From the NCBI RefSeq assembly GCF_003049735.1, contig NZ_PIRM01000001.1:791238-855237 (forward strand): a stretch of DNA of 64,000 nt, written 5' to 3'. Shown here piece by piece: positions 19,960 through 28,678 of the stretch (the stretch's first letter is position 1; every line of letters starts with the position of its first letter). The notes under the pieces are model-generated. The model was not told the origin of the DNA. It worked only from the letters and a program-made list of their open reading frames with translations, and made no database searches. The stretch comes from Campylobacter concisus (GTDB lineage Bacteria > Campylobacterota > Campylobacteria > Campylobacterales > Campylobacteraceae). A program made the position numbers and the translations under genes.

Positions 19960-21018
19960 TCAAAGCTCTTTTTTTAGCAGCTCAAGCAGTGCAAATTTAA
20001 GCTCGTCAATGTTTTCGTTTGTCGCTGATGAGATCGGCAAAATAAAATATGGTTTTGAATGATCAAAGCTGAGTAAATCTTGTTTGTAGATAAATTTACC
20101 GTTTTGCTCTGGCTTTAGCTTTAAAAATTTCATAAATTCTTTTATGTTTTCATCTAAATTTTCCGCCGCATCGACTCTAGTGATAGCGATAGCATAATCC
20201 CTACTAGCAAGCACGCTTGAAAATTTAGCAACCTCCTCTTTTAGCACGCTAAACTGCTCGCTCATGCTTCTATAGTTCGCACTATCTATCATAAAAAGCA
20301 AAATTTTATTTCTCTCGATGTGCTTTAAAAACTGCACGCCAAGCCCGCGTCCGTCGCTAGCTCCCTCAATGATACCAGGGATGTCAGCCATGACAAAGCC
20401 GCTAAACTCATCGACCTCAACAAGTCCGAGCTTTGGCGTAAGCGTGGTAAATTCGTAGTTTGCGATCTGTGGCTTGGCGTTTGATACTGTTGAAATAAGA
20501 GTTGATTTACCGACATTTGGGAAGCCAACAAGACCCACGTCAGCGATCAGCTTTAGCTCAAGCCTTACTTCAATGCTCTCTTCAGGCATACCTTTTTGTG
20601 CGTATTCTGGAGCTTGATTGATAGAGCTTTTAAAGTGAAAATTTCCGAGTCCGCCTTTACCGCCCTTTAAAAATAGCGTCTTTTGACCCTCGCTAACTAT
20701 ATCACAGAGTAGTTCATTTGTCTGTGCGTCATAAACAGCTGTGCCAGGAGGGACTATGAGTTCTAAATTTTCGCCCTTTTTGCCAGTCATTCGCTTGCCC
20801 ATGCCAGCTTCACCATTGCCAGCCTTCATGGCTCTTTTACCCTTATAATTTGCTAAAGTATGGGTATTGTTGTCACAAACAAAATAAACATCTCCGCCAT
20901 CTCCGCCATCTCCGCCATCAGGACCACCTAAAATGACGTGCTTTTCGCGGCGAAAGCTTACTGCACCAGCTCCGCCGTGGCCTGAGCTTAGAGTCAATCT
21001 TGCACTATCTATAAACAT
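19960..21018 (-). CDS. obgE: ribosome-associated GTPase Obg
   Basis: Large-subunit assembly GTPase linked to stress control. The N-terminal Obg fold (1-158) has the expected Gly-rich stretches ([28 protein letters not shown]). The G domain carries GFPNVGKST (G1), [10 protein letters not shown] (G3) and TRVD (G4). The ORF is 352 residues. A TATAAT element lies about 50 bases upstream, where it faces the divergent glycan island. Confidence 0.97.
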   Translation of the reverse strand: MFIDSARLTLSSGHGGAGAVSFRREKHVILGGPDGGDGGDGGDVYFVCDNNTHTLANYKGKRAMKAGNGEAGMGKRMTGKKGENLELIVPPGTAVYDAQTNELLCDIVSEGQKTLFLKGGKGGLGNFHFKSSINQAPEYAQKGMPEESIEVRLELKLIADVGLVGFPNVGKSTLISTVSNAKPQIANYEFTTLTPKLGLVEVDEFSGFVMADIPGIIEGASDGRGLGVQFLKHIERNKILLFMIDSANYRSMSEQFSVLKEEVAKFSSVLASRDYAIAITRVDAAENLDENIKEFMKFLKLKPEQNGKFIYKQDLLSFDHSKPYFILPISSATNENIDELKFALLELLKKEL

Positions 21019-21065
21019 TTTTTACCTTAAATTTATCTATTTTTTTATTTTTAAATTTGGGCTGG

Positions 21066-21071
21066 ATTATA
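21066..21071 (-). promoter_or_regulatory. -10 promoter element for obgE
   Basis: TATAAT on the minus strand in the divergent gap between obgE and the first glycosyltransferase gene, 48-53 bases from the obgE start. Confidence 0.55.
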
Positions 21072-21134
21072 TCTTTTAAATAATTAAAATTTGTTTTTTA
21101 TTAAATCTCATCAAGGTAAAAGCTGCTTTTATGA

Positions 21135-21140
21135 TAGAAT
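21135..21140 (+). promoter_or_regulatory. extended -10 promoter for the glycan island
   Basis: The plus strand reads TGATAGAAT, an extended -10, about 30 bases before the TTG start of the first glycosyltransferase. It is the only clear promoter for the four plus-strand island genes. Confidence 0.5.
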
Positions 21141-21170
21141 TAGCCCAAAACTAATTCAAGGAATAAAATT

Positions 21171-22253
21171 TTGCAAATTCTGCTTTACAATGTAACAACT
21201 GCATTAAAAATAGGTGGTGTTGAGACTTTTTATTATTCTGTGGCTAAAGAGCTTATGCAAGACCATAAAGTCACTATTTGTACTGGGCAAGGTAAATTTG
21301 TACCAGCCTTTTTAAAAGAAAGCAATATTGATCTAAAAATGTTTGACTTTTATCCAAGAGAGAAGGTTTTAAAACTAGGCAATAGATTTAGGAAATTTGT
21401 TGAGAGAGTTAGTTTTTATTTTAATGCCAGAAAATTTTTGAAGTCTCAAAAATTTGATGTTTTAGTTATTCATAAACCATTTGATTTTTTTGTAGCATAC
21501 CTACTCAAAAAGTATGACGAAAATTTAAAGACCATATTTGTAAGTGGTGGAGAGGATTTTTATTTTTTTGATCGGTTTTTTATTAAATTTATTGATAAGA
21601 TCATTAGTGTGAGTGACGCAAATGCAGACATCTTACGAAAAAGATATGACAGAGAGATAAAAGTAGTTTATAACGGTGTAGATAAAGAGAAGTTTTATCC
21701 AGATGCATCACTAAAAGAAAAAATAAGAGAGAAATTTAGCGTAAAGAGTAATGAAATTTTGATAGGAAGCGTTGGTAGAGTAGTTGGCTGGAAAGGCTTT
21801 AGTATGATGGTAAAAAATATAGACAAGATCAAAAACGCTAAATTTATGTTAGTTGGCGATGGTGAAAATTTACAAAGTCTAAAAGAGCTAGCAGCTAAAC
21901 TTAACTTAGATCAAAAGGTCATTTTTGTCGGCGCTATCGGGCATGATGAGCTAAATGGGTACTATAATGCTTGCGATGTTTATTTGCAACCAAGTATAGG
22001 GCATGAGGCTTTTGGCATAACTGTTATTGAAGCATTAGCGGCTAACAAGCCTTGTGTGGTTAGCATAAATGGTGGTATGAAAGAGATCATAAAAGACGGA
22101 GTAAATGGGTATAAATTTAAAATTTCTGATGAGAGTGATATGATCGAGAAGATAAATTTAACGCTAGAAAATATAGAAAAATTAAGACCAAGGGAGAGCA
22201 TAGAAAGTATGTATGAATGGTCAAAATTTGCACAGGAACTAGTTGAATTATGA
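21171..22253 (+). CDS. GT4-family glycosyltransferase
   Basis: Probable surface-glycan sugar transferase of the GT-B fold. The N-terminus has the acceptor-side GGVETFYYS motif (about 16-24). The C-terminal half has GSVGRVVGWKGF (nucleotide-sugar loop, about 204-215) and EAFGITVIEALAANKPCV (about 282-299), the EX7E motif of GT4 enzymes. The start is TTG at 21171 with AAGGA about eight bases upstream; no better ATG exists nearby. The stop overlaps the next ATG (ATGA), so the genes are coupled. AT-rich codon use and opposite orientation to its neighbours mark the whole block as an island. The sugar and acceptor cannot be read from sequence. Confidence 0.88.
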   Translation: MQILLYNVTTALKIGGVETFYYSVAKELMQDHKVTICTGQGKFVPAFLKESNIDLKMFDFYPREKVLKLGNRFRKFVERVSFYFNARKFLKSQKFDVLVIHKPFDFFVAYLLKKYDENLKTIFVSGGEDFYFFDRFFIKFIDKIISVSDANADILRKRYDREIKVVYNGVDKEKFYPDASLKEKIREKFSVKSNEILIGSVGRVVGWKGFSMMVKNIDKIKNAKFMLVGDGENLQSLKELAAKLNLDQKVIFVGAIGHDELNGYYNACDVYLQPSIGHEAFGITVIEALAANKPCVVSINGGMKEIIKDGVNGYKFKISDESDMIEKINLTLENIEKLRPRESIESMYEWSKFAQELVEL

Positions 22254-23373
22254 AAAAAGTAGCTTATGTGAGTAATTTTTATGCTATATCTCCGTTAAAG
22301 GGTGCAGCTGTGCAAACTTGGACAAACGAAGTGGCAAAAAGACTATGGTTTTATGAGCCACACACTATTTGTGTAGATGATGAGTTTTTGCCTTTAAAGG
22401 AGTATAGAGATGGAGTTTATCACCATAGAATTCGTCTTTCAAAAATTTATAAAAGAATTTTTTAAAAGATATTAGACTGGGACGTCTACTCTTATAATGA
22501 TAGAGTTTTTAATGAGGTAAAAAAATAAATCCTGATATTGTGCATTTTCAAAACTATCATAATGGTGTAGAGAAGTTAGCAAAAAAGATAAAAACTGGAA
22601 TAAAGATATAAAAGTGATCCTTCACCTGCATAATTTTTATGATTTTAAAAATAAAAATTTTGATAAGCTTGATGCTGTTATAACGTGTAGTGACTTTCTT
22701 ATGAAGAATTTTGAGGATCTACCAAATGCAAAATTTTATAAAGTTATAAAAAATGGCGTAGATGTAGATAAATTTAAAAAAATCAATTTTAAAAAAGATA
22801 AAAAAATTATTATTGGTTTTATGGGAATAATGATTAGCCAAAAAAATGTTGAATATATGATTGAACTAGCAAGAGAATTTAGCAATCTACCACAATATGA
22901 GTTTAGAGTAATAGGCGAAATAAACAGAAGAAACGATAATTACAAGTATTATCAGGGCTTAGCCAGTAAAGTGAAAGAGTATAGTCTAAAAAATATAGAA
23001 TTTCTTGACAATACCTCACCAGATAAAGTTCACACTGCCTATAATAGCTTTGATTTTACTATTGTTCCTCTAAATGATAGAGAGCTATTTTGCATGGTTG
23101 GCATAGAGGCTTATGAGCTGCGAAAGTTTTGTTATAGCAAGAGCAGGTGGCGGCAGTAAAGAGTATATGGTGGATAATGAAAATTGTAAGCTTTTTGAGT
23201 TTGAAAATTTTGCCAGAAATGTAAAAAAGTATATTTTAATTTTAAAGGATTCTGATAAAATAAAAATTATTACAAATGCTAGAAAAATGTGTGAAGAGAA
23301 TTTTTCCTGGGATAAAATTACTGATGATGTACAAAAAATTTATAAAGAAGTTTTAAATGATAATTCAAAATAA
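22250..23373 (+). pseudogene. GT4-family glycosyltransferase, broken by several lesions
   Basis: Three partial frames together spell one glycosyltransferase of about 375 codons. I see four lesions. There is an in-frame TAA at 22463-22465, after which the same frame continues as plausible protein (KILDWDVYSYNDR). One base is missing in the A-run at about 22518-22524, where eight A give VKKINPDIVHFQNYHNG. One base is missing in the A-run at about 22581-22586, where seven A give LAKKDKNWNKDIKVILHLHNFYDF. There is one extra T at about 23113, where removing it restores GIEAMSCESFVIARAGGGSKEY, the donor-binding region. N- and C-terminal GT4 landmarks (GAAVQTW, GFMGIMISQKN) are still recognisable. 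It overlaps the next gene by 17 bases. Assembly error is possible, but every neighbouring gene is intact. Confidence 0.82.
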
Positions 23374-24631
23374 GCCAAAATTAATAATATTTTTAAAAAG
23401 AGCTATTTTATTTTTCTTATCTCTTTTTTTGATAGGCCAATATAACGAGCATATTACTGCAGTGAAAAATTTAGGTATATATTTGGCTCTATTTTCAACT
23501 ATGATTCTTTTTATTATTAATACTAAAAATACATTAGAAAATATAAAAAATAATATAAAAAACAATAAAACTATATTGTTGCTTTTCGTTTTACTAAATT
23601 TATATGTTTTTGGAATATCAATTTTCCCTTATGACACTACCCAAAATGCATTTCTTTCAGCATTTAGTGAATTTAAACGAGCTTTTGTATTTATTTTTAT
23701 TATTCTCCTTTGGCATGATGGTAGTTATAAAAATTCAAAATGGTTGTTTTTTGCCATGGTTATAGCTTTAAGCTTAGATAATTTGCATTTTTTTGTAAAA
23801 GGAATAGAAGAACAAACGCTTTTAAACTTAAGAAACGCAAAAAATCAATTGATTCAACCTATCGATAGATTTTATTCAAGTTTCTTTGATAATTTATTCA
23901 TTTTTTCTTTGATATCACTATTTTATATAAAAAGTAATTTTTATAAATTTTTTATTACTATTTTTAATATCATCATTGGCTTAATTTTTATTTTGCTTAC
24001 AGGGGCAAGAGGCTCATGGCTTGCACTTGTTCTAAGTTTAGTAGTGATATTAGCTCTAATATTTAAAAATGAAAAAATTAATCTTATAAATAAAAAATCT
24101 ATGATATTTTGCCTATTTTTACTTGCCGCCTCTACTTGCGTCTACTATAACTCCACGCTTTTGCAGTTAAAAGTTGCGCAAGGATTTTATACTTCTGGTA
24201 GAGTAGATATTTTAACAAAAAGATTACCGCTTCTTTTTAGCTCTGATAGAGCTTATATAGGCATAGGTTTTGGTGGTAAGCAATATACTAAATTTTTAAA
24301 TGATAAAAATATTAACAATGACGACCTTGGCCCAACTGGTATAGGCGCTGACGGAACCAAGTACCCACATCATGACGAGCCAGTATTTATTGGTCAGTAT
24401 TATCATTACGGTGTAGTAGGTACTGCTTTTTTTGTTGCGCTTGTTTTTTATATGCTTTTTGTTTCCTTTAAAAGGTATTTGTCAAACAACAAATTTTATA
24501 TAGCAATATTTGGAAGCATACTTTGCACTTATATATTTAGGGGACTATTTGAGACTATATACTTTACTCATCTTTATGTAATGCTTGGTCTTTTTATAGT
24601 GTTTTATGCAAAGACAAGGAGTGATTTATGA
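23357..24631 (+). CDS. O-antigen ligase/polymerase-like membrane protein
   Basis: A 424-residue protein with about 11-12 hydrophobic segments across its length. Near the middle is a TGARGSWLA motif (about 214-222), followed by a long periplasmic-type loop containing GFGGKQYTKF and HHDEPVFIGQYYHYGVVG. This arrangement, with Arg before the loop and His inside it, is typical of the Wzy_C family, which includes WaaL O-antigen ligases, Wzy polymerases and PglL oligosaccharyltransferases. Neighbouring GT4 genes favour a role in attaching or extending a surface glycan. Ligase versus polymerase cannot be decided here. The ATG lies inside the end of the broken glycosyltransferase. Confidence 0.82.
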   Translation: MIIQNKPKLIIFLKRAILFFLSLFLIGQYNEHITAVKNLGIYLALFSTMILFIINTKNTLENIKNNIKNNKTILLLFVLLNLYVFGISIFPYDTTQNAFLSAFSEFKRAFVFIFIILLWHDGSYKNSKWLFFAMVIALSLDNLHFFVKGIEEQTLLNLRNAKNQLIQPIDRFYSSFFDNLFIFSLISLFYIKSNFYKFFITIFNIIIGLIFILLTGARGSWLALVLSLVVILALIFKNEKINLINKKSMIFCLFLLAASTCVYYNSTLLQLKVAQGFYTSGRVDILTKRLPLLFSSDRAYIGIGFGGKQYTKFLNDKNINNDDLGPTGIGADGTKYPHHDEPVFIGQYYHYGVVGTAFFVALVFYMLFVSFKRYLSNNKFYIAIFGSILCTYIFRGLFETIYFTHLYVMLGLFIVFYAKTRSDL

Positions 24632-25734
24632 AACTATTTTACATATATCCAGAACAAATTCCGCAAGGTAATGCAAGAGAGATAGCAATTCTAAATACAT
24701 TTTTTGAGATCAGTAATATCTATGATGCTAAGTTAGTCTTACCACAGACTCCTTTAAATTTAAATGAGGTAAATGAGAAATTTGCTTTAAAGTTAAAAGC
24801 TAATGACATATTGTTTATAAGAAAAAAGATCTTGTTTTTAAAAAGTAATAAAATTTTTAACTTTTTTCTAAAAAAAATAATAAATAACTACTCAAATAAA
24901 GACGCAATATTTTATACGAGGCATTTAAAGATAGCTAAATTTTTACTAGAAAATAAAATGTCCAATCAAAAGGTTGTATTTGAAGCGCATGAGTGTTTTA
25001 CTTTGGGCAACAAAGCACTTTATGATATGGAAAAAGAGATACTAAAAAATTCTGATTTTGTCTTTTCGCATAATAGCGGTACGCTAAATGAGCTTAGAAA
25101 ATTTTTTGGCTTACAAATAGCAAAATCAGCAGTTGTTTATAACGGTTGCAAGCAAGATTATGATTTTAAGAAGAAAGATTTTGATTTTTCAAGTATAAAC
25201 TATTATGGCTCATTCTTGTTATGGAAAGGCCTTGATTTGATGCTAGATTTTGCCTTAAAAACTAGTATAAAACTAGAACTTTATGGCAAAAATAGCGGAA
25301 ATAGTTTTATGACTTTAAAAAACACTCTTAAAGAAAGAGAGATTGAAAATTTGGTATGTTTTAAAGGACTGCTACCTCAAAATGAAGTTGTAAAAAGTCT
25401 TATTGAAAATAATACTATTTTGATAATACCTAGTGTAAAAAGTGATTATTCGCTTTATAGCACTCCATTAAAGCTTTTTGAGTATATGGCAAACTCAAAC
25501 GTTGTCTTAGCTCCAAATTTCCCACCAGTTGCTGAAATAGTAAAAGATGGCGAAAACGGTTTTTTATATGAAGCAGGTGATGAAAAAAGCTTAGAAGAAA
25601 AATTTAACTATATAAAGACTTTAGGTAATGAAGAGCTAAACAAAATTTCAAAAAATGCTTATGAAAGTATGAGTGAAAATACTTGGAAAAATAGAGCTAG
25701 AAAAATAATTAAAGAATTAGAAAAATTAAATTAA
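24628..25734 (+). CDS. GT4-family glycosyltransferase
   Basis: A 368-residue GT-B enzyme. The N-terminal acceptor domain has VFEAHECF near 117-124 and a helix with SDFVFSHNSGT. The C-terminal half carries INYYGSFLLWKGLDL (about 190-204) and STPLKLFEYMANSNVVLAPNFPPVAEIV (EX7E-like region, about 275-305). It starts four bases before the ligase-like gene ends (ATGA) and is the last gene of the island, 33 bases before the rpmA stop on the other strand. Likely membrane-associated glycan assembly; the sugar is unknown. Confidence 0.85.
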   Translation: MKLFYIYPEQIPQGNAREIAILNTFFEISNIYDAKLVLPQTPLNLNEVNEKFALKLKANDILFIRKKILFLKSNKIFNFFLKKIINNYSNKDAIFYTRHLKIAKFLLENKMSNQKVVFEAHECFTLGNKALYDMEKEILKNSDFVFSHNSGTLNELRKFFGLQIAKSAVVYNGCKQDYDFKKKDFDFSSINYYGSFLLWKGLDLMLDFALKTSIKLELYGKNSGNSFMTLKNTLKEREIENLVCFKGLLPQNEVVKSLIENNTILIIPSVKSDYSLYSTPLKLFEYMANSNVVLAPNFPPVAEIVKDGENGFLYEAGDEKSLEEKFNYIKTLGNEELNKISKNAYESMSENTWKNRARKIIKELEKLN

Positions 25735-25740
25735 AAAGAT

Positions 25741-25763
25741 TTAAAAAAGGGGCTTTCGCCCCT
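25741..25763 (-). terminator. intrinsic terminator of rplU-rpmA
   Basis: The stem AGGGGC (25748-25753) with GCCCCT (25758-25763) closes a four-base GAAA loop in the minus-strand RNA, followed by a run of six U (complement of 25743-25748). A classic strong intrinsic terminator facing the end of the glycan island. Confidence 0.85.
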
Positions 25764-25767
25764 GGTA

Positions 25768-26025
25768 TTATGCAGCTGGATAAACAGATACTTTTTTTCT
25801 GTTTTTATCAAGTCTTTCAAATTTTACAAAGCCATCGACTAATGCAAAAATTGTGTGGTCTTTGCCAAGACCTACGTTATTTCCAGCATGAGTTGCTGTT
25901 CCTCTTTGGCGGATGATTATATTACCAGCACGAACGAACTCACCACCAAATTTTTTAACACCTAATCGGCGTCCGATACTATCACGGTTATTTTGGGTTG
26001 AACCCTGACCTTTTTTGTGTGCCAT
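25768..26025 (-). CDS. rpmA: 50S ribosomal protein L27
   Basis: Located at the peptidyl-transferase centre. The 85-residue sequence begins [16 protein letters not shown] and has [12 protein letters not shown], both family signatures. The N-terminus shows no extra cleaved leader. It follows rplU with 11 bases between and ends at a strong terminator. Confidence 0.98.
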   Translation of the reverse strand: MAHKKGQGSTQNNRDSIGRRLGVKKFGGEFVRAGNIIIRQRGTATHAGNNVGLGKDHTIFALVDGFVKFERLDKNRKKVSVYPAA

Positions 26026-26036
26026 ATCTTATCTCC

Positions 26037-26351
26037 TTAAGCTGCGATACTTACGACTTTTACACGTGTAAATTGTCTTCTAAAGCCGCGTTTTAGTTTT
26101 GAGTCTTTACGTCTGCGTTTTTTGTAGATAACTACTTTTTTGTCTTTACCTTCATTAACGACCTCAAGAACAACTTTTGCACCCTTAACAAATGGCGCAC
26201 CTACCTTTACTTCGCCGTCATTTACAGCTAAAACTTCTGTAATCTCAACGGTTGATTTAGCTTCAGCACTAAAGTGATCTAGCTTAAGGTACTCACCCTC
26301 GCTAACACGATATTGCTTGCCGCCATGCTTAAATATAGCGTATTTTGACAT
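26037..26351 (-). CDS. rplU: 50S ribosomal protein L21
   Basis: Binds 23S rRNA in the large subunit. The 104-residue sequence [18 protein letters not shown] and the Lys/Arg-rich [19 protein letters not shown] segment are diagnostic. It leads the rplU-rpmA pair. The roughly 100-base leader upstream (26352-26458) has no gene. Confidence 0.98.
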   Translation of the reverse strand: MSKYAIFKHGGKQYRVSEGEYLKLDHFSAEAKSTVEITEVLAVNDGEVKVGAPFVKGAKVVLEVVNEGKDKKVVIYKKRRRKDSKLKRGFRRQFTRVKVVSIAA

Positions 26352-26458
26352 ACTCTACCTTTCTAAAATTTGGTAAGACCAAAAAGCACTTTTTTGCAAA
26401 AGATTTATGGAGCTTTATTGGTTGTAAGGTGTGAATGTTAGCCAAAAGTTTATAAATT

Positions 26459-27421
26459 CTACTTTAATGCCCCTGATTTTATGATCTCGTCGGCTAAATT
26501 TCTTATCATAGAGCTATGATCCAGAAAAAATGTTTTGTCATTTGGTAAATAAGGCTGATATATCAGAGTTTTAGCTACTGGCGCACTTAAGATCACATTT
26601 ATCAGTTCAAACTCAGGTGGAAAAGTAAAATAAAGTTTTGGCTTGGGAATTTCATTTTGAAAGAGCCTTTTAGCGTAAAATTTACTGAAATTTTCATTTT
26701 TTGGTAGCTTTATCTCTTTAAAGAGCTCAAGTGGCAAAAAGTAGTGCGCCAAAGCGTGAAGTCCGTGTGCGAAAATATAAAGCCTTTTTTCAAATTTAGG
26801 CGCATCTGTCCTGCCAAATGTAGAGCAAAATTTCTGCAAATGCTCACTCATAGCGGCCACATCTTTTTCATGCAAGGCAAGCACAAATTTAACTGCCTCT
26901 CTTTCGTTTGCTGGCTTTTTGGACTCTGCAAAAGCGCGTGCTTTTTCAAGAGCAGGGGTGAGTAAATTTTCATCTTGCCAAAGTATCGCCGTGAGCAGAT
27001 CATGCATAACACATAGAAATTTATAGCCGTTTTTGCTAGGTGGTAGGCCTTTTGGAAAGATCCGTGTCATACCATCTGTGTCACCGCAAGCGATAGCAAA
27101 AAATGCCGGTATGAGCCTCTCGCACTGGTCATATCCACCGCTGCATCCTGGGAGTAAATTTAGCTTAGCGTATTGAAAAATGAGATCATTTAGCCTCTCG
27201 GCATCGCCATCAGCTAGGCACTTTTCAAGGTAAATGTCGTAGCATCTAGCTCTTAAAAAAGAGAGTAATCGTATGAACTCACATAAAAAGTCGTATTCGT
27301 TTAAATTTTTCTCTTTTATTTGGTCGTAAATGCTTGCATACTCGTCTAAAAGTAGCTCTTCATCGCTTTTTGGTAGTTTTTTGGCTTTGAAAATATTAAA
27401 TAAGCCTTCTAAAAATGACAT
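26459..27421 (-). CDS. Imm49-like putative immunity protein
   Basis: A 320-residue soluble, mostly helical protein with no signal peptide. Repeated helical hairpins (for example LIPAFFAIACGDTDGM and EREAVKFVLALHEKDVAAMSEHL) and overall layout recall Imm49-family proteins, which are linked to polymorphic toxin immunity. This is from memory of the family and is not certain. No toxin gene adjoins it: rplU lies downstream and flhB is divergent. The start has a good AAGGAG site. It could also be an unrelated TPR-like helical protein. Confidence 0.5.
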   Translation of the reverse strand: MSFLEGLFNIFKAKKLPKSDEELLLDEYASIYDQIKEKNLNEYDFLCEFIRLLSFLRARCYDIYLEKCLADGDAERLNDLIFQYAKLNLLPGCSGGYDQCERLIPAFFAIACGDTDGMTRIFPKGLPPSKNGYKFLCVMHDLLTAILWQDENLLTPALEKARAFAESKKPANEREAVKFVLALHEKDVAAMSEHLQKFCSTFGRTDAPKFEKRLYIFAHGLHALAHYFLPLELFKEIKLPKNENFSKFYAKRLFQNEIPKPKLYFTFPPEFELINVILSAPVAKTLIYQPYLPNDKTFFLDHSSMIRNLADEIIKSGALK

Positions 27422-27516
27422 TTTGCGTCTCCTTATTTTTGCTAATTTTAGCCAAAAACACCTAATTTTCCACGTGCGAAAGGTGGCTTTAGCGGATATT
27501 TTAACCGCATTTTGGC

Positions 27517-27522
27517 TATAAT
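27517..27522 (+). promoter_or_regulatory. -10 promoter element for flhB
   Basis: TATAAT 32 bases before the flhB ATG. Its position rules out the more upstream in-frame start at 27512, because transcription would begin near 27529. Confidence 0.6.
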
Positions 27523-27553
27523 CGCCCCAAATTTAAGCAAGCTTAGGATAAAG

Positions 27554-28627
27554 ATGGCAGGCGAAGATCAGGAAAAAACCGAAGAAGCGACCCCCAAAAA
27601 GATAGAGGATGCCAAAAAGGATGGTAACGTCCCCAAAAGTCAGGATCTAGCCGGGTTCGTGACCCTAGTTATTGCTATTGGCGTACTACTTGCGATGCTA
27701 AATTTTATGAAAGAACAGATCATCTCACTTTATATCTACTACTCAAAATTTATCGGTCAGCCACTTACCTTGCCAACTGTAAAAATGATTGTCGTAAATA
27801 CCTTTGCAAGGTCGCTTCTTATGATACTTCCAGTTTGTATCTGTGTGGCGATCGCTGGTGTCATCGCAAATGTAATGCAGTTTGGATTTATCTTTACCAC
27901 AAAACCTATAATGCCAAATTTTGGCAAGATAAATCCGCTAAAAGGGCTAAAAAATTTATTCTCGATGAAAAAAGTGATAGATAGCATCAAAATCGTGCTA
28001 AAAGTTAGCATCGTCTTTGGAGTTGGATTTTATTTTTTCTTGCAGTTTATAAAGGAGCTACCACACACTCTCTTTTTTTCTATGTTTGATCAGCTTGCTT
28101 GGCTAAAAGAAAAGCTCATCATTCTTGTTAGTGTCATGCTTTTTATACTTTTCGTGATCGGACTTATCGACCTTCTCATCGTGCGTTTTCAATACTTTAA
28201 AGACCTTCGTATGAGCAAGCAAGAGATAAAAGATGAGTATAAGCAAATGGAAGGAGATCCGCAGGTAAAAGGCAGAATTCGTCAAGCACAAATGCGTGCA
28301 GCCAAGCGTCGAATGATGCAAAATATCCCACAAGCTGACGTGGTCATCACAAACCCTACTCACTACGCCGTGGCGATAAGATATGATAAAAGTCGCGACG
28401 AGGCGCCGATAATACTTGCCAAAGGTGTTGATTTTTTAGCACTGCAAATCAAAAAAATAGCCGTTGAAAATGGTGTGCAAATTTATGAAAACCCACCACT
28501 CGCAAGAGAGCTTTATAAAATTTGTGAAGTCGATGATACGATACCAGCACATCTTTTTAGAGCCGTGGCCGAAGTGCTAAGCTTCGTTTATATGAGCAAT
28601 AAACAAAAATTTAAAGATAAGCTTTGA
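27554..28627 (+). CDS. flhB: flagellar type III export switch protein FlhB
   Basis: Inner-membrane component that switches the flagellar export gate from rod/hook to filament substrates. The 357-residue protein has four membrane helices (about 32-52, 82-106, 148-166, 186-212) and the cytoplasmic FlhBC domain. The self-cleavage motif NPTH is at 267-270, so autocatalysis between Asn and Pro is expected. I chose the ATG at 27554 (AGGATAAAG upstream) over an earlier in-frame codon. In Campylobacter, FlhB also helps gate sigma-54 flagellar genes. Confidence 0.95.
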   Translation: MAGEDQEKTEEATPKKIEDAKKDGNVPKSQDLAGFVTLVIAIGVLLAMLNFMKEQIISLYIYYSKFIGQPLTLPTVKMIVVNTFARSLLMILPVCICVAIAGVIANVMQFGFIFTTKPIMPNFGKINPLKGLKNLFSMKKVIDSIKIVLKVSIVFGVGFYFFLQFIKELPHTLFFSMFDQLAWLKEKLIILVSVMLFILFVIGLIDLLIVRFQYFKDLRMSKQEIKDEYKQMEGDPQVKGRIRQAQMRAAKRRMMQNIPQADVVITNPTHYAVAIRYDKSRDEAPIILAKGVDFLALQIKKIAVENGVQIYENPPLARELYKICEVDDTIPAHLFRAVAEVLSFVYMSNKQKFKDKL

Positions 28628-28674
28628 TAAATTCTACTCTTGCCACTAGAAATTACTAGCAGCAAGAGAATTTA
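28628..28674. terminator. bidirectional terminator between flhB and the Dcu gene
   Basis: Nested inverted repeat: TAAATT (28628-28633) with AATTTA (28669-28674), then CTCTTGC with GCAAGAG, then CTAG with CTAG around AAATTA. It lies exactly between two convergent stops. Confidence 0.65.
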
Positions 28675-28678
28675 TCTA

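Noticed and set aside
22516..22590. Poly-A tracts as phase-variation switches in the glycosyltransferase gene
   Set aside because: Campylobacter phase variation normally uses long poly-G/C tracts; here the A-runs are only six or seven long and there are also a stop and an insertion, so decay is simpler.
27512..27553. Upstream in-frame extension of flhB
   Set aside because: It overlaps the TATAAT promoter at 27517-27522, and the ATG at 27554 has a ribosome-binding site.
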